Of a stretch of DNA of 64,000 bases, positions 26,253 to 41,441 are shown in pieces. The stretch covers positions 2,699,781 to 2,763,780 of the forward strand of contig CM022678.1 of NCBI GenBank assembly GCA_012295275.1, in the 5' to 3' direction. The notes beneath the pieces are model-generated. The model worked only from the letters and a program-made list of their open reading frames with translations. It searched no databases and was not told where the DNA came from. The DNA is from Chrysomallon squamiferum. Taxonomy: Eukaryota > Mollusca > Gastropoda > Neomphalida > Peltospiridae. Positions within the stretch are counted from its first letter, which is position 1. Each line of letters begins with the position of its first letter. The position numbers were made by a program, and so were the translations under genes.

Positions 26253-27446
26253 GTGAAACATCTACTACCATGGCTGAACACACACTTCCAAACGGCTTCA
26301 AGTTTATCATACATCTTGGCGACATTCTTAATGTTCGTGCTGATGCAGTAGTTACTGGAGAAAGTCCTGATTTGATCAACAAGAGTTTTGTTACAGATGC
26401 TCTCTGTAAACGGGGAGGACTTCGTTTTGATGAGTGGAGAGATGATCTGCTTCAAAGACATGGGAGACTCAAATATGGAAGCGTTTATGAAAGTTGTTTA
26501 GATACAACTGATCTACCATTTAAATACAGCTTCAGTGCCATAATGTATGATTACAGAAGTGGACAAGATGAACTGTGGGCGACTGGAATGAATGAAATCT
26601 ATACAAATATTGTTAAAAAGGCAGAAGATGTCTCTGCTACTTCTGTTGTCATGCCTCTGCTTGGAAGTGGTAAGAAAATAAATAAATAAGTAAAACATCT
26701 GTCAGAAGAAAATATATAGATAATGAAATAAATGAATAAAATATAAAGAATTAACTTAATAAAAGGAATAGTTATTACAGTATTTCAATTGCAGCTGCTT
26801 ATTTATCAAACTGTTGTATGTTTTTTTTTCTGTTTATGGGACAGTGCACAGAAATGATTTTTGTACAGCTAACTTGTAGATCTGAATTTCTGGTGTTAAC
26901 ATCTGGGTAGTTGTTAATGAAGGCAGAGTATGGAAATGATGCCATTTAACTGTAGATAACATGTACACACATATACACAGAAATTATCATGGCTGTAACT
27001 AGAGTATTTGTGAAAAGAAGCAAATATACTTAATGGTGACAGCGAGGAGTCTGGGAGCTGCCTAAGAGAAGGATTTCCTCCCGCACCTCCCTGTTTATCA
27101 TTGATATAAACAGATTTTTTATTTTGATGGCTTCAAATGTTGAACAATTGCTGTATTTAACCACTTACCTTTTAAAAGGTTTATAATTAATAATAGGGCT
27201 GCTGGGGTTCCACCCATATCCCATGGCCGCTGTGTATGTGTATATATGTATATCGAGTGTTTTTTTCTTTAACAGGCCGAGCTAAAGTTCCTGCTGAGCT
27301 GACAATTAAAGTTTTGCTGAATTCTTTGACAATGTTGTCTTCCCGCCGTTTGAAGGAAATTCATCTTGCCGTCATCGACAACAAATTATTCAAGATGGTT
27401 GACGACGAATGTAAACAGCTAAGAAGTGATGCTAAAAGTCATGAAA
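26253..27446 (+). CDS. Copy A macro module 2 (two exons)
   Basis: Exon 26253-26669 encodes [43 protein letters not shown] and VVMPLLGSG, the first half of a macro fold. Exon 27276-27446 encodes [17 protein letters not shown] and [14 protein letters not shown], the second half. NAAN is replaced by TGES. It joins in phase 1 to the linker upstream and the RING exon downstream. Confidence 0.85.
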
Positions 27447-28046
27447 GTAAATTAAAGTTTTTCTATTTTTATTTTTTTGTTTCCTAAAAAATGTTCATGC
27501 AAGTGTTAAAAGAATAAAATAAACAAAGAAACATAGAAAGATAATGTAAACAGAGAACTGAGACTGTAAAATAAGCAGTAAAAACAACAGTCCTCTTTAG
27601 TCTTCTGATATTTTCTGCTAAACAATCCCTCTTTACAATATAAGTAATCTTTACCCAAAGAGTGCCTCATTGCCTCAGCCAGGGGGAGTAGGCCCCCTAA
27701 TCACTGTAGGGTCATGTGAAATGGACCAGATTCTCCCCTGCCCTACATTTGTGCCCAGCTTACAAGAGCTGGCTTCTTGTAAAATACACAGTGTGAGAAA
27801 CAACATCACTATGTTAATTTGTTTTAATTAATTAAACCAAAGCCTAAAAAATATAATTTCTTGGTTAAATTTATTATTATGCTAATGATTTATTATTTTT
27901 GCAATTTGTAATGTTTTTTTGTTAATTGATTATTCTAAAAATTTATTATTTTTTAAAACTTACTACTTTTAAAAATTTATTTTTATTATTTTTTAAATTT
28001 CTATTATTATTATTATTTATTTTTATTAAAATTTATTATTATTAAA

Positions 28047-28080
<34 letters not shown>

Positions 28081-28194
28081 ATTTCTTTTATTTGTTAATT
28101 TATCACAGGCTGAAGATGCATTTAACAACACATCAACACAATTCTGTTATAATTTTTCAAATACAATATATTTTCTAATTAATTATTTTTATAG

Positions 28195-31440
<3,246 letters not shown>

Positions 31441-31649
31441 TCAGATAGAGTTCATTTAACAGTTTCAAATTTTTTTTTTTTTTTCCAGATATGGATATCC
31501 CGATCCAACCTATCTCTCTCGTGTTAAATCTGAGCTTGAAGCAAAGGGAATTACTGAAGCCGATTTGTAAAGGTCAAAAAAAAAAAGTTAAAATTTTCAT
31601 CAGTTCCTCCATTAACTTTACTACTTAGCTGTGTCAGAATGAGAGCAGC

Positions 31650-32570
31650 GTTAATTCAGGATTATAATTATACTTTTATAGTATTTATAGTATCGATAAT
31701 ATAGAACGATGTTATATACACTTTTACGTGCTTTTAATTAATTAAAAACAAACTTACATAGTATTTGTTGACAGTGGTACTTCTCCGATGTATTCCATGT
31801 TTCGTATATTAAATAAACACTGAAATCTAAAAGAACATCAAATTAGTGAAAACTAATAAAATGAACATTTCCGACATGTTAGTTAACGCTCCATACGTCA
31901 CAAACTCATTTAGAATTATCTCCCCTGTCACAAGAGGGAGAATAAAGAGAACTTCAGGAATCTCAGTGTAAATATCGGGAAGCACGGTGGTGGGAAATTC
32001 ACAGAGGTGTTGTGGATGTTGGGGTCAGTGGATCTACCTGAATCAGACCATGGAGGATTACGATATTAAGGAAGATGAATGGAAAGATGTGAAATCTGCA
32101 AGTGTTGCATAATATCAACACACAGACTCAAACATAAAGAAACATACAGTAACACAGACACGCATACAAACATTCATATCTGCAGACATTTATACATACA
32201 CATACATTTTTCATTAATATAAATGAAAGATATCAGTTATATGTCTACATATACGTACGCATGATATGTGCTAATTGTATTTTGTTTATGTTTATATCGA
32301 AATCTATGTGCGTGTAAAAATTGTCAATTTCCTTTTGACATGCATATAACATATATATATAAAGATTAACAAAATAGATATATGTACAAATATCAAAACA
32401 TTGTCTTTGAATGCCTTCTAAAAAGAAATCTCTACAGACTTTTGTTTAAACCCAGTACAACGATCCGAAAGCAGAATTTGTATTTGTTGCAGTTATCAGT
32501 TTAGTTTGACAACATTGTGTGCGTGATAATTTTAATTATAAAAAGTGGATTAAAGCCTGGTAGGTACAAA
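31650..32570. pseudogene. Fused NMD3 exon 1 / TIMM29 3'-end fragment, copy 1
   Basis: 31752-31960 matches 12625-12835 (NMD3 exon 1 with its donor, 5' UTR and promoter-proximal DNA). It then jumps directly to sequence like 14354-15080 (TIMM29 codons from QCKYL onward, stop, and 3' flank), skipping about 1.5 kb. The TIMM29 part has small deletions and substitutions. Neither part can make protein. Confidence 0.85.
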
Positions 32571-33229
32571 TTATTTAATTAGAAATTCATACTCTATAAT
32601 ATTTACTTTTATGATGGTAGCACAATAATAAACAGGTTTATTTTACAGGGGTTTGTTCTTTTTTATCTGTTATAAGAACTCATCAAAGTGTTGAGAGTAT
32701 TTTTGTGGTTCTGTCTTTTAAGTAAAAAATACGTGTGTATGTGTTTATGTGTGAGTCTGCGTGTATGTGCATGTGTGTAGTGTGTTAACCTGTGTATTCA
32801 GTAGTGTTTTTGAAGTCTTATAAAGTTCGTCAGTATCCAGAATCTACATTTTTAGCCAAAGTGGGCGTGACCACCAACCTTTGAACCTTCATATCTCAGG
32901 AACTACTGGAAGAATGTTCATAAAATTGGTATTGTTGAAAAGGCAATATGACAAGGATTGGAAATCTGTTATTGTTCAGTTTGGAAAATGATAATATGGT
33001 GACGTTGTGCATCATGTGACATTGAGATGACCTATTGAAATTTAATCTCCCACATGTTAACTAAAACATATAAAAGATTGTTTGTTTATTATATAGATTT
33101 AAAAATGCATTCCTCCACGGATGATTGAATTACAATGTACACTTTCTACACCACCACCCTAAAACTCATCTTTGGAGTCAAAACCCACCTGACATGTCTG
33201 AAGGAATGCCTGAAGGATTTGAAAAGATT
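32571..33229. other. Repeated intergenic segment, no gene
   Basis: Unique-looking AT-rich sequence also present at 45.3-46.0 kb. It includes a block near 32860-33050 (gggcgtgaccaccaacctttg and following) that looks like an interspersed repeat. No coding frame recognised. Confidence 0.5.
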
Positions 33230-33760
33230 CCAGATGTTCCTAACTATTTCTACCAGTACTACATCTTCTACTAACACTATTATCAGTGATGCTACAGTAG
33301 TAGTTGTTACAATAGCAGTACTAGAAGTAACTCGGATCCAGTTATTACCAGCACCTCCACTACTAGTACGACTTCTACTACTACTGCTACTACTACTACT
33401 ACTACTACTACTACTAATACTACCATCACCACCACCACTGATATTACGTCTACAACGACCAATACTTCTACCATTACTACTGTTACTAATGGTGCTATTA
33501 CTACTTTTATTATTAGAACAACCACTACACCATTATATCAACAACTACTACAATAGCTATTTTTTGTTTTGCTACTTCTACTGACACTACTTATTCTGCT
33601 ACTAGCACTATAATTAGTCCTACCACATCTTCTAGTACTACTAATTATACTAACACTCCCTCTACATTGCCATTATATCTCCTACTACTTATTGCCACCA
33701 CTACTACTACTACGTCTATGACACTACTTCCACGATTTCTACTACTACTTGTAAGATTAA
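33230..33760. repeat. ACT/CTA trinucleotide-rich tract
   Basis: Imperfect trinucleotide repeats (act, cta, tac) run through this stretch. The poly-Leu and poly-Val frames in it are artefacts of the repeat. A shorter version occurs at 46020-46485. Confidence 0.85.
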
Positions 33761-33824
33761 TATTGCTTTAATTATCATTGTGACCCGTATAAAAATAACA
33801 ACAGTTTTGTTAACCTGTGCCAAC

Positions 33825-34500
33825 ATGAAGAGGATTTTGGGTTTGAAGGTGAATGGAACTTTTCTGACAAGCCACAGAAAAAGTGCCTGTGATGGAATTG
33901 AGGGGATGGTGAAGATGTTGCTGACAAAGGTCCGTTTGCAGCGTCCCAACAAAGACCCAGTCCTGACCAGTGAGGCTATCATGGACTTCTGCATCAAGAG
34001 TATTCCAGGAATTTACGTTTTCAACATCACACCAGAACGCATAGCAAAACATGAGTTGGAACTGCAAGGGAGGTTTCAAGTGGCCAAAACAGTCAACGGA
34101 ACACAGCAGTTTATCCAGGTAGTTCCTGAGCCTGCAGAGTGACCCACCAGAACTAGTATCTGTCCAGGATTCTGAGGATGATATGACAGAGTTACCACAG
34201 GAGCCTTCTATTGAAGCTAGGAAGCAAAACTATGTTTGTTGTCTGTATGACAATGAGGCATGGGTTGGGCCAGTTGAGGACATTTCAGAAGAGCATGGCG
34301 ACTTCTTTATTCCTTTCATGCACCCTCACGGACCTTCTAATTTATTTCACTGGCCAAACAAAGAAGACACTTGTTGGATTACCGAAAGGGACATCTTCTG
34401 TGTCATTGATACACCTTCTGTTGCATCTTCTCGGCGGATGTACTCTCTGAGTAAAAAAAGGATGATGCTAGAACTGCAAGACTATGGGGGAAGTGGGTGA
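33825..34500 (+). pseudogene. Decayed repetitive-family ORF, copy 1
   Basis: Two open pieces lie in different frames: MKRILGLKVNGTFLTSHRKS onward to a stop at 34142, and MTELPQEPSIEARK onward to 34500. The second piece has a C-terminal motif FMHPHGPSNLFHWP followed by CWI, which I recall from uncharacterised, repeat-associated proteins in invertebrate genomes. Compared with the copy at 46.5 kb, a one-base insertion near 34120 and an in-frame TGA at 34140 break this copy. The other copy has its own lesions. No transposase catalytic motif was seen. Confidence 0.6.
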
Positions 34501-34689
34501 CTGAATGATTCTGTGACTGCTGAACTGGTGACAAGGCAATGAGGAAATTAGTTTGATATGATATGATCATACATGTAGGTCTACAATGTCTTACTCTGTG
34601 ATCAAGAGAGATGATGATACCTAGCATCAGGAACTGGTCATTCGGGTTTTAGGTAATCAGATCTTAATGGCAGATAACGTGTTATTTTC

Positions 34690-35070
34690 ATGGACATGCT
34701 AAACATATATGCTTACACGCATACATACATACATACATACACACACACAGATACATACTTACATACATACATACATAAATACACACACACACATACATAT
34801 AGACACACACATACATATATGGTTTCTTCCCTACGTAGGAGTGCTAGTGTGTTAGAGAATATTTTGAATACATACATGCATGTATACACCCGCACCCACC
34901 CGCCCCCTCACACATGCACAGATAAATACATACAGACATACAAACATACATATAAACACAAACACACACTGACATACATAGATAAAATCACATAAAAATG
35001 CATACATACACACATACATATATAAAAACAGTAAATTCAAAAACACCTAAACACAGTACAAATAATGTAT
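34690..35070. repeat. ACATAC/CACA simple-repeat tract
   Basis: Tandem acatacatac and cacacaca blocks with a short non-repetitive insert at 34820-34870 (ttcttccctacgtaggagtg). Cys/Tyr-rich frames here are repeat artefacts. Confidence 0.8.
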
Positions 35071-35119
35071 TTATTTGTTAAATTTATTTATTTACATCTT
35101 TTTTTTTTTTTTTTGCTAA

Positions 35120-35560
35120 AAATAATAGTTCCACAAAACTAAAATAAATACTTTTTACAAAAAAGTACGTACACAAAATTTTATTAAAATTTAAAAGTAA
35201 AGGGTTGTTCAGTGTCACATTACACAATCTGTATTTGCGCTGAAAAGCTGTCACGTGTTATCAGCTGACCGTGACGTCACTATTTAGGTCGATTCAAATA
35301 CAACCAAAGAATTCTTGTCGGTGATTTTATGATGGGGGGGGTGAGGGTATTGAGTTGCTTCTTGTAGCGTGTAAGTACTTGTTAGGTACCAGCGAACACG
35401 AACCGTAAAACAAAAATTATTGTTAAATCGATGGGAATCGATGGGAGAAAAAAAAAAGAAAAAAAGAGGAAGAAACAAAACGGTAGAGATCTGTCTTTGG
35501 CGCGCAACCAGTGATATTCATTCACTGTATCAGGGGTGGCCAAAAAAATATCGTGTATGT
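35120..35560. repeat. Fragment homologous to the 15.1-15.55 kb region
   Basis: The segment 35221-35400 matches the reverse complement of about 15430-15590 (shared AAAGAATTCTTGT, GGTCGATTCAAATA and gtagcgtgt elements). The preceding 35130-35200 matches 15085-15130 in direct orientation. This is a rearranged copy, found again at about 47330-47560. Confidence 0.75.
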
Positions 35561-35569
35561 ATGCATTTT

Positions 35570-35880
35570 TATGTGATTTTATTTATGTATGTTATGTATG
35601 TTTGTCTTTAGACATGTATTTATAGATTCAGATAGGTGTATGTATATGCATATTTAGGTATCTCAGCATGCGTTTGTTTCTATGTATGTTTCTATATTTG
35701 TATGTGTGTGTGTGTGTGTGTGTGTGTGCGCGTGTGTATGTATTCACACAGGCAATATTCAGGAACACACTAGCACTGGTAGGCTGGGAAGAAGGCATGT
35801 ATGTATATGTGTATGTATATGTGTATGTATATATGTATGATAGTAATTATTTCGTCATGTTTCAAACAGAAATGAGAAGT
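35570..35880. repeat. TGTA/TG simple-repeat tract
   Basis: gtatgtatgt and tgtgtgtg blocks with a short unique centre at 35745-35800. Duplicated at 47620-47950. Confidence 0.8.
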
Positions 35881-36050
35881 TAAATATCCTTAAAACTAAC
35901 CAGATGTTTACTTGAAAAAAAAAGAAAAAACATTTCGTGACAACTTGATATGTGCCTATGTACGGGGAGGGATGGTGATCGACGTTTCGCAGTAATCCCA
36001 GAAAACAATTAAAAAAAATTCGACTTGAAGCAGCGCAATGTAAAATTCAA

Positions 36051-36221
36051 ATGTCGCGGGCGAACTTGTTTGTGAGCGCGGAGGAAGAATACGCCGTTAT
36101 GCGGCGTTTGTTTGGCACCAGCGGGATCGCTTTGGTCCCAGAGACAGGCAAACAGTTTCTCAGAGATCTAGAGAAAAGAAAGTGTGTGTGTGTGTGTGAA
36201 TGTAAGTGTGTGTCAGGCTGA
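36051..36221 (+). CDS. Short orphan ORF running into the minisatellite
   Basis: An ATG at 36051 opens a 56-codon frame of ordinary protein-like composition (MSRANLFVSAEEEYAVMRRL, then FGTSGIALVPETGKQFLRDL). It then enters the TG-rich minisatellite and stops at 36219. Local GC content is higher than the flanks. The second copy, at 48160, has lost about 40 bases and changes frame. It may be the captured first exon of some other gene. I do not recognise the protein and do not know if it is expressed. Confidence 0.35.
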   Translation: MSRANLFVSAEEEYAVMRRLFGTSGIALVPETGKQFLRDLEKRKCVCVCECKCVSG

Positions 36222-39207
36222 GGGTAGTAGAAAGTGTGTGTGTGAATGTAAGTGTGTGTCAGTCTGAGGGTAGTAGAAAGTGTGTGTGAGGCTGAGGGTA
36301 GTAGAAAGTGTGTGTGAGGCTGAGGGTAGTAGAAAGTGTGTGTGAGGCTGAGGGTAGTAGAAAGTGTGTGTGTATGTGTGTGAGGCTGAGGGTAGTAGAA
36401 AGTGTGTGTGTGTGTGAATGTAAGTGTGTGTCAGGCTGAGGGTAGTAGAAAGTGTGTGTGTGTGTGAATGTAAGTGTGTGTCAGGCTGAGGGTAGTAGAA
36501 AGTGTGTGTGTGAATGTAAGTGTGTGTCAGGCTGAGGGTAGTAGAAAGTGTGTGTGTGTGAATGTAAGTGTGTGTCAGGCTGAGGGTAGTAGAAAGTGTG
36601 TGTGTGTGTGTGTGAATGTAAGTGTGTGTCAGGCTGGGGTGAGTAGAAAGTGTGTGTGTGTGAATGTAAGTGTGTGTCAGGCTGAGGGTAGTAGAAAGTG
36701 TGTGTGTGTGAATGTAAGTGTGTGTGTCAGGCTGATGTTAGTAGAAAGTGTGTGTGTGTGAATGTAAGTGTGTGTCAGGCTGATGTTAGTAGAAAGTGTG
36801 TGTGTGTGAATGTAAGTGTGTGTCAGGCTGAGGGTAGTAGAAAGTGTGTGTGTGAATGTAAGTGTGTGTCAGGCTGAGGGTAGTAGAAAGTGTGTGTGTG
36901 AATGTAAGTGTGTGTCAGGCTGAGGGTAGTAGAAAGTGTGTGTGTGAATGTAAGTGTGTGTCAGGCTGAGGGTAGTAGAAAGTGTGTGTGTGTGTGAATG
37001 TAAGTGTGTGTCAGGCTGAGGGTAGTAGAAAGTGTGTGTGTGTGTGAATGTAAGTGTGTGTCAGGCTGAGGGGTAGTAGAAAGTGTGTGTGTGTGAATGT
37101 AAGTGTGTGTGTCAGGCTGAGGGTAGTAGAAAGTGTGTGTGTGTGTGTGATGTAAAGTGTGTGTGTCAGGCTGAGGGTAGTAGAAAGTGTGTGTGTGTGT
37201 GTGAATGTAAGTGTGTGTCAGGCTGAGGGTAGTAGAAAGTGTGTGTGTGTGAATGTAAGTGTGTGTCAGGCTGAGGGAAGTAGAAAGTGTGTGTGTGTGA
37301 ATGTAAGTGTGTGTCAGGCTGATGTTAGTAGAAAGTGTGTGTGTGTGAATGTAAGTGTGTGTCAGGCTGAGGGTAGTAGAAAGTGTGTGTGTGTGAATGT
37401 AAGTGTGTGTCAGGCTGAGGGTAGTAGAAAGTGTGTGTGTGAATGTATGAAAGGCTGAAAGTGTGTGTGTGAGGAACGTGTGTGTGGGCTGAGGGTAGTA
37501 GAAAGTGTGTGTGTGTGAATGGGGTGTGTGTCAGGCTGAGGGTAAGTAGAAAGTGTGTCAGGCTGAGGGTAGTAGAAAGTGTCAAGGCTGAAAGTAGAAA
37601 GTGTGTGTGTGTGTGAATGTAAAAGTGTGTGTCAGGCTGAGGGTGTAGAAAGAAATGTGTGTGTGTGAATGTAAGTGTGTGTCAGGCTGAAAAGTGTGTG
37701 TGTGTGTGAATGTAAGTGTGTGTCAGGCTGAGGGTAGTAGAAAGAAAGTGTGTGTGTGAATGTGTGTGTCAAAAATGTTAGTAGAAAGTGTGTGTGTGTG
37801 TGAATGTAAGTGTGTGTCAGGCTGAGGGTAGTAGAAAGTGTGTGTGTGTGAATGTAAGTGTGTGTCAGGCTGATGTTAGTAGAAAGTGTGTGTGTGTGAA
37901 TGTAAGTGTGTGTCAGGCTGAGGGTAGTAGAAAGTGTGTGTGTGTGAATGTAAGTGTGTGTCAGGCTGATGTTAGTAGAAAGTGTGTGTGTGTGAATGTA
38001 AGTGTGTCAGGCTGAGGGTAGTAGAAAGTGTGTGTGTGTGAATGTAAGTGTGTGTCAGGCTGAGGGTAGTAGAAAGTGTGTGTGTGTGAATGTAAGTGTG
38101 TGTCAGGCTGAGGGTAGTAGAAAGTGTGTGTGTGTGAATGTAAGTGTGTGTCAGGCTGATGTTAGTAGAAAGTGTGTGTGTGTGAATGTAAAGTGTGTGT
38201 CAGGCTGATGTTAGTAGAAAAGTGTGTGTGTGTGTGAATGTAAAAAGTGTCAGGCTGAGGGTAGTAGAAAGTGTGTGTGTGTGAATGTAAGTGTGTGTCA
38301 GGCTGAGGGGTGGGTAGAAAGTGTGTGTGTGTGAATGTAAGTGTGTGTCAGGCTGAGGGTAGTAGAAAGTGTGTGTCAGGCTGAGGGTAGTAGAAAGTGT
38401 GTGTGTGTGAATGTAAGTGTGTGTCAGGCTGAGGGTAGTAGAAAGTGTGTGTGTGTGAATGTAAGTGTGTGTCAGGCTGAGGGTTGTAGAAAGTGTGTGT
38501 GTGTGAATGTAAGTGTGTGTCAGGCTGAGGGTAGTAGAAAGTGTGTGTGTGAATGTAAGTGTGTGTCAGGCTGAGGGTAGTAGAAAGTGTGTGTGTGTGA
38601 ATGTAAAAAATGTGTGTGTCAGGCTGAGGGTAGTAGAAAGTGTGTCAGGCTGAGGGTAAAAGTGTGTGTGTGTGAATGTAAGTGTGTGTCAGGCTGAGGG
38701 TAATAAAGAAAGTGTGTGTGTGTGAATGTAAGTGTGTGTCAGGCTGAGGGTTGTAGAAAAGTGTGTGTGTGTGTGTGAATGTAAGTGTGTGTCAGGCTGA
38801 GGGTAGTAGAAAAGTGTGTGTGTGTGAATGTAAGTGTGTGTCAGGCTGAGGGTAGTAGAAAGTGTGTGTGTGTGTGAATGTAAAAGTGTGTGTGTCAAAA
38901 ATGAGGGTAGTAAAAGTGTGTGTGTGTGTGAATGTAAAAAAATGTGTCCAGGCTGAAAAGGGTAGTAGAACGTGTGTGTGTGTGAATGTAAGTGTGTCAG
39001 GCTGAGGGTAGTAGAAAGTGTGTGTGTGAATGTAAGTGTGTGTCAGGCTGAGGGTAGTAGAAAGTGTGTGTGTGAATGTAAGTGTGTGTCAGGCTGAGGG
39101 TAGTAGAAAGTGTGTGTGTGTGAATGTAAGTGTGTGTCAGGCTGAGGGTAGTAGAAAGTGTGGGTGTGAATGTAAGTGTGTGTCAGGCTGAGGGTAGTAG
39201 AAAGTGC
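36181..39207. repeat. About 46-bp minisatellite, 3 kb array
   Basis: Some sixty or more copies of a unit built on gtgtgtgtgaatgtaagtgt followed by gtgtcaggctgagggtagtagaaa. Variants include 'gatgttagtagaaa' and units lacking the gaatgtaag part. Cys-rich frames of the type CVNVSVCQAEGSRK come from the repeat. A 0.6 kb version lies at 48253-48836. Confidence 0.95.
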
Positions 39208-39224
39208 TTGTTCTCGAGGGGCGA

Positions 39225-39901
39225 TGGCTGCCGTACGGTTGCTATGGGTTCCTTCTTAGCCCATGGGCCCCGGAACAAACAAAAAACCGGCAGGATCACC
39301 CTCTCTTTGGGTACCGTCTGCTGTGTTTACATCCGCTCTTTCACTTTTGTGTTTGTGTTGTTTTTTTGTTTTTTTGTGTGATTTTTTACCCTTCAATGCG
39401 GCTCTCAAACGTAAGGCAGACCTGGCCTAGTTCAATTTCTTGATATAAATATCTATCTATATGTATGTATGACTTAAGGTGTTTTATGTTAGGTAAGTGA
39501 CTTAGGCTGTTGTGACTTGCATTGAAAAACAGCGTGACGTCAGTCCGTACGAATGGATGTCCGATGTAATTCAAGGACCCCCTAAATATATTTATATAGA
39601 CTTGTATTTTATTTAGATAAGATCTTGATTAAAAACAAACCAACGATCAGTACACTGGTGTCTATAGGAAACGGAACATTGCCCCATACGTCAATGTCAA
39701 GCTGTTTCTGAAACGTTAAATACAACTAGTTGAATAGATAATGTGTTTGATAGTCCTCTATAGTGTTATCGCATATGTTAAAATCTCCTTCAAGTCTTTC
39801 CATATACTGGATATACATACAATGTAGCTACAGAAAAAAAAAAAAATAAAGAAAAAGAATAACTAACTAACTAATTCACTAAATAAATAAATCAATCAAT
39901 A
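39225..39901. mobile_element. Candidate 0.68 kb insertion between minisatellite and promoter block B
   Basis: In the third unit the sequence runs ctcgaggggcg directly into aaaccactcataaaaccgg (48845-48872). Here the same two flanks are separated by about 677 bases. The insert begins gatggctgccgtacggttgc and ends in an A-rich AAATAAATAAATCAATCAAT tail, suggesting a retroposed element. No coding frame or known family was recognised. Confidence 0.5.
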
Positions 39902-39947
39902 AAACCACTTTTAAAAACCGGATATTTTGAACGAAAGTAGTTCGTGA

Positions 39948-40185
39948 TTTGGCGCGAAAAATCTGATTGGTCTGTTTTGTTGAATCTCGTTTATGTTATT
40001 TAGGGCACAACGATAAAATGAAAAAATAATGTAATTAAATGCTACATGCTGTTTTACAAGTGCCTTATTAAAACAAAGTATACAAGTAAAATCATAAATA
40101 AATTTTGTAGCCATATCGTATTTTATATTTTTATCTTTTTAAAACATGATTTCTCGGAAGTTTTTCTTTCGGGGAATTCCAGAAA
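39948..40185 (+). promoter_or_regulatory. Promoter block of copy B
   Basis: Contains E2F-type TTTGGCGCG (39948-39956), ATTGG (39966-39970), STAT-type TTCTCGGAA (40151-40159) and NF-kB-type GGGGAATTCC (40171-40180). The STAT core differs from copy A by one base but still fits TTC-N3-GAA. The following non-coding sequence to 40600 is nearly identical to copies A and C. Confidence 0.5.
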
Positions 40186-41268
40186 AATTTCCTTTCTGTT
40201 TCGAGACTTTGTCGTACAGGGGACAGATAAAACAGATGAAGTTTGAATTTTATTTTGTTTCCATTCGTTCTTAAGGTATTAACTTTCATTACTTAAATTA
40301 ATTATTAGTTAACGATTAATTATTTTGATCACGTTTGTAACTTAGTTGTTTGTTTGTGGTTCGTATTTCTTTCGTCTCATCAAAGAAGTCAGGTATTGCG
40401 TTTCAAATTTGAAAATGTTGCATGTCGGGACTCGTTTACACACCTTCATTTATTAAATTTTGTTATGATTATTAATTTTCACTCGTTCAGTGTGTTTTGT
40501 TTAACTTCCCTGGAGTCCGTAGACAAACGCCTTACATGTACGTGCAGACAGCAAATGTTGTAAAAGAAAATCGAGAAAATGCAGCAAAATAAAATGTGGT
40601 TATTTTTGTACCATTTTCATGATTTTGAAAGCTTTGGGCGCGATTTGTTGACTTTTACTTTTCAGCAATTTTCTTTCTCGTTCTTCTTTTTTTCTAATGT
40701 TATTACATTATTTTATTTGTTGTGAATTTTGTTAAAACGTATCTCTTTATAGGGATAATATAAAATGTGTAAATTTTGTTTAGAAAAGAAATAAAAACGT
40801 CAGTTTACAGAACATAAAGTCCTCTTTAGTAATTGTATGCATAGTATTTATCTGATTTAAGAATTTATATATTCTAGTATTTGTCTACTAAAGTAAGTTT
40901 ATATCTAGTATTTGTCTTCTAAAGTATCTTTATATCTAGTATTTGTCTTCAGAATGATGAAATTGAATATCTAATATTTGTCTTCAGAAATAAGTAAGTA
41001 ATATCTGACAAAACTCTATAATTATAGAAATAAGTAAGTAATATCTGGCTAAACTCTATAATTATAGAAATAAGTAAGTAATATCTGGCTAAACTCTATA
41101 ATTATAGAAATAAGTAACTAAATATCTAGCATGTCTGTACTGAATTAAGTAAGTTATGACTTAGTCTCACTGGTTTATCAGTGGCTATAATTTACTGAGT
41201 ATGAGGAGGTTCCTCTAAAATATCCCTTCTTGCTATTATGTTCCCTCTAATTTGCATGATTTTTACTA

Positions 41269-41391
<123 letters not shown>

Positions 41392-41441
41392 TATTTGTTT
41401 AATTCTCAGACACTTCAGTGACTATCAATGGTAACTTCGAC

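Noticed and set aside
33135-33584. Poly-Leu and poly-Val membrane-like proteins
   Set aside because: Artefacts of the ACT/CTA trinucleotide tract, present on both strands.
33825-34500. Active transposase
   Set aside because: No DDE or reverse-transcriptase motif, both copies interrupted, and no terminal inverted repeats seen.
36474-38898. Cysteine-rich repeat peptides (CVNVSVCQAEGSRK) resembling secreted or toxin-like peptides
   Set aside because: They are translations of the TG-rich minisatellite. Frames shift with unit length, there is no signal peptide, and both strands give repetitive frames.
36181-39207. CRISPR-like array of regular direct repeats
   Set aside because: There are no unique spacers, the repeats are contiguous, and the genome is animal.
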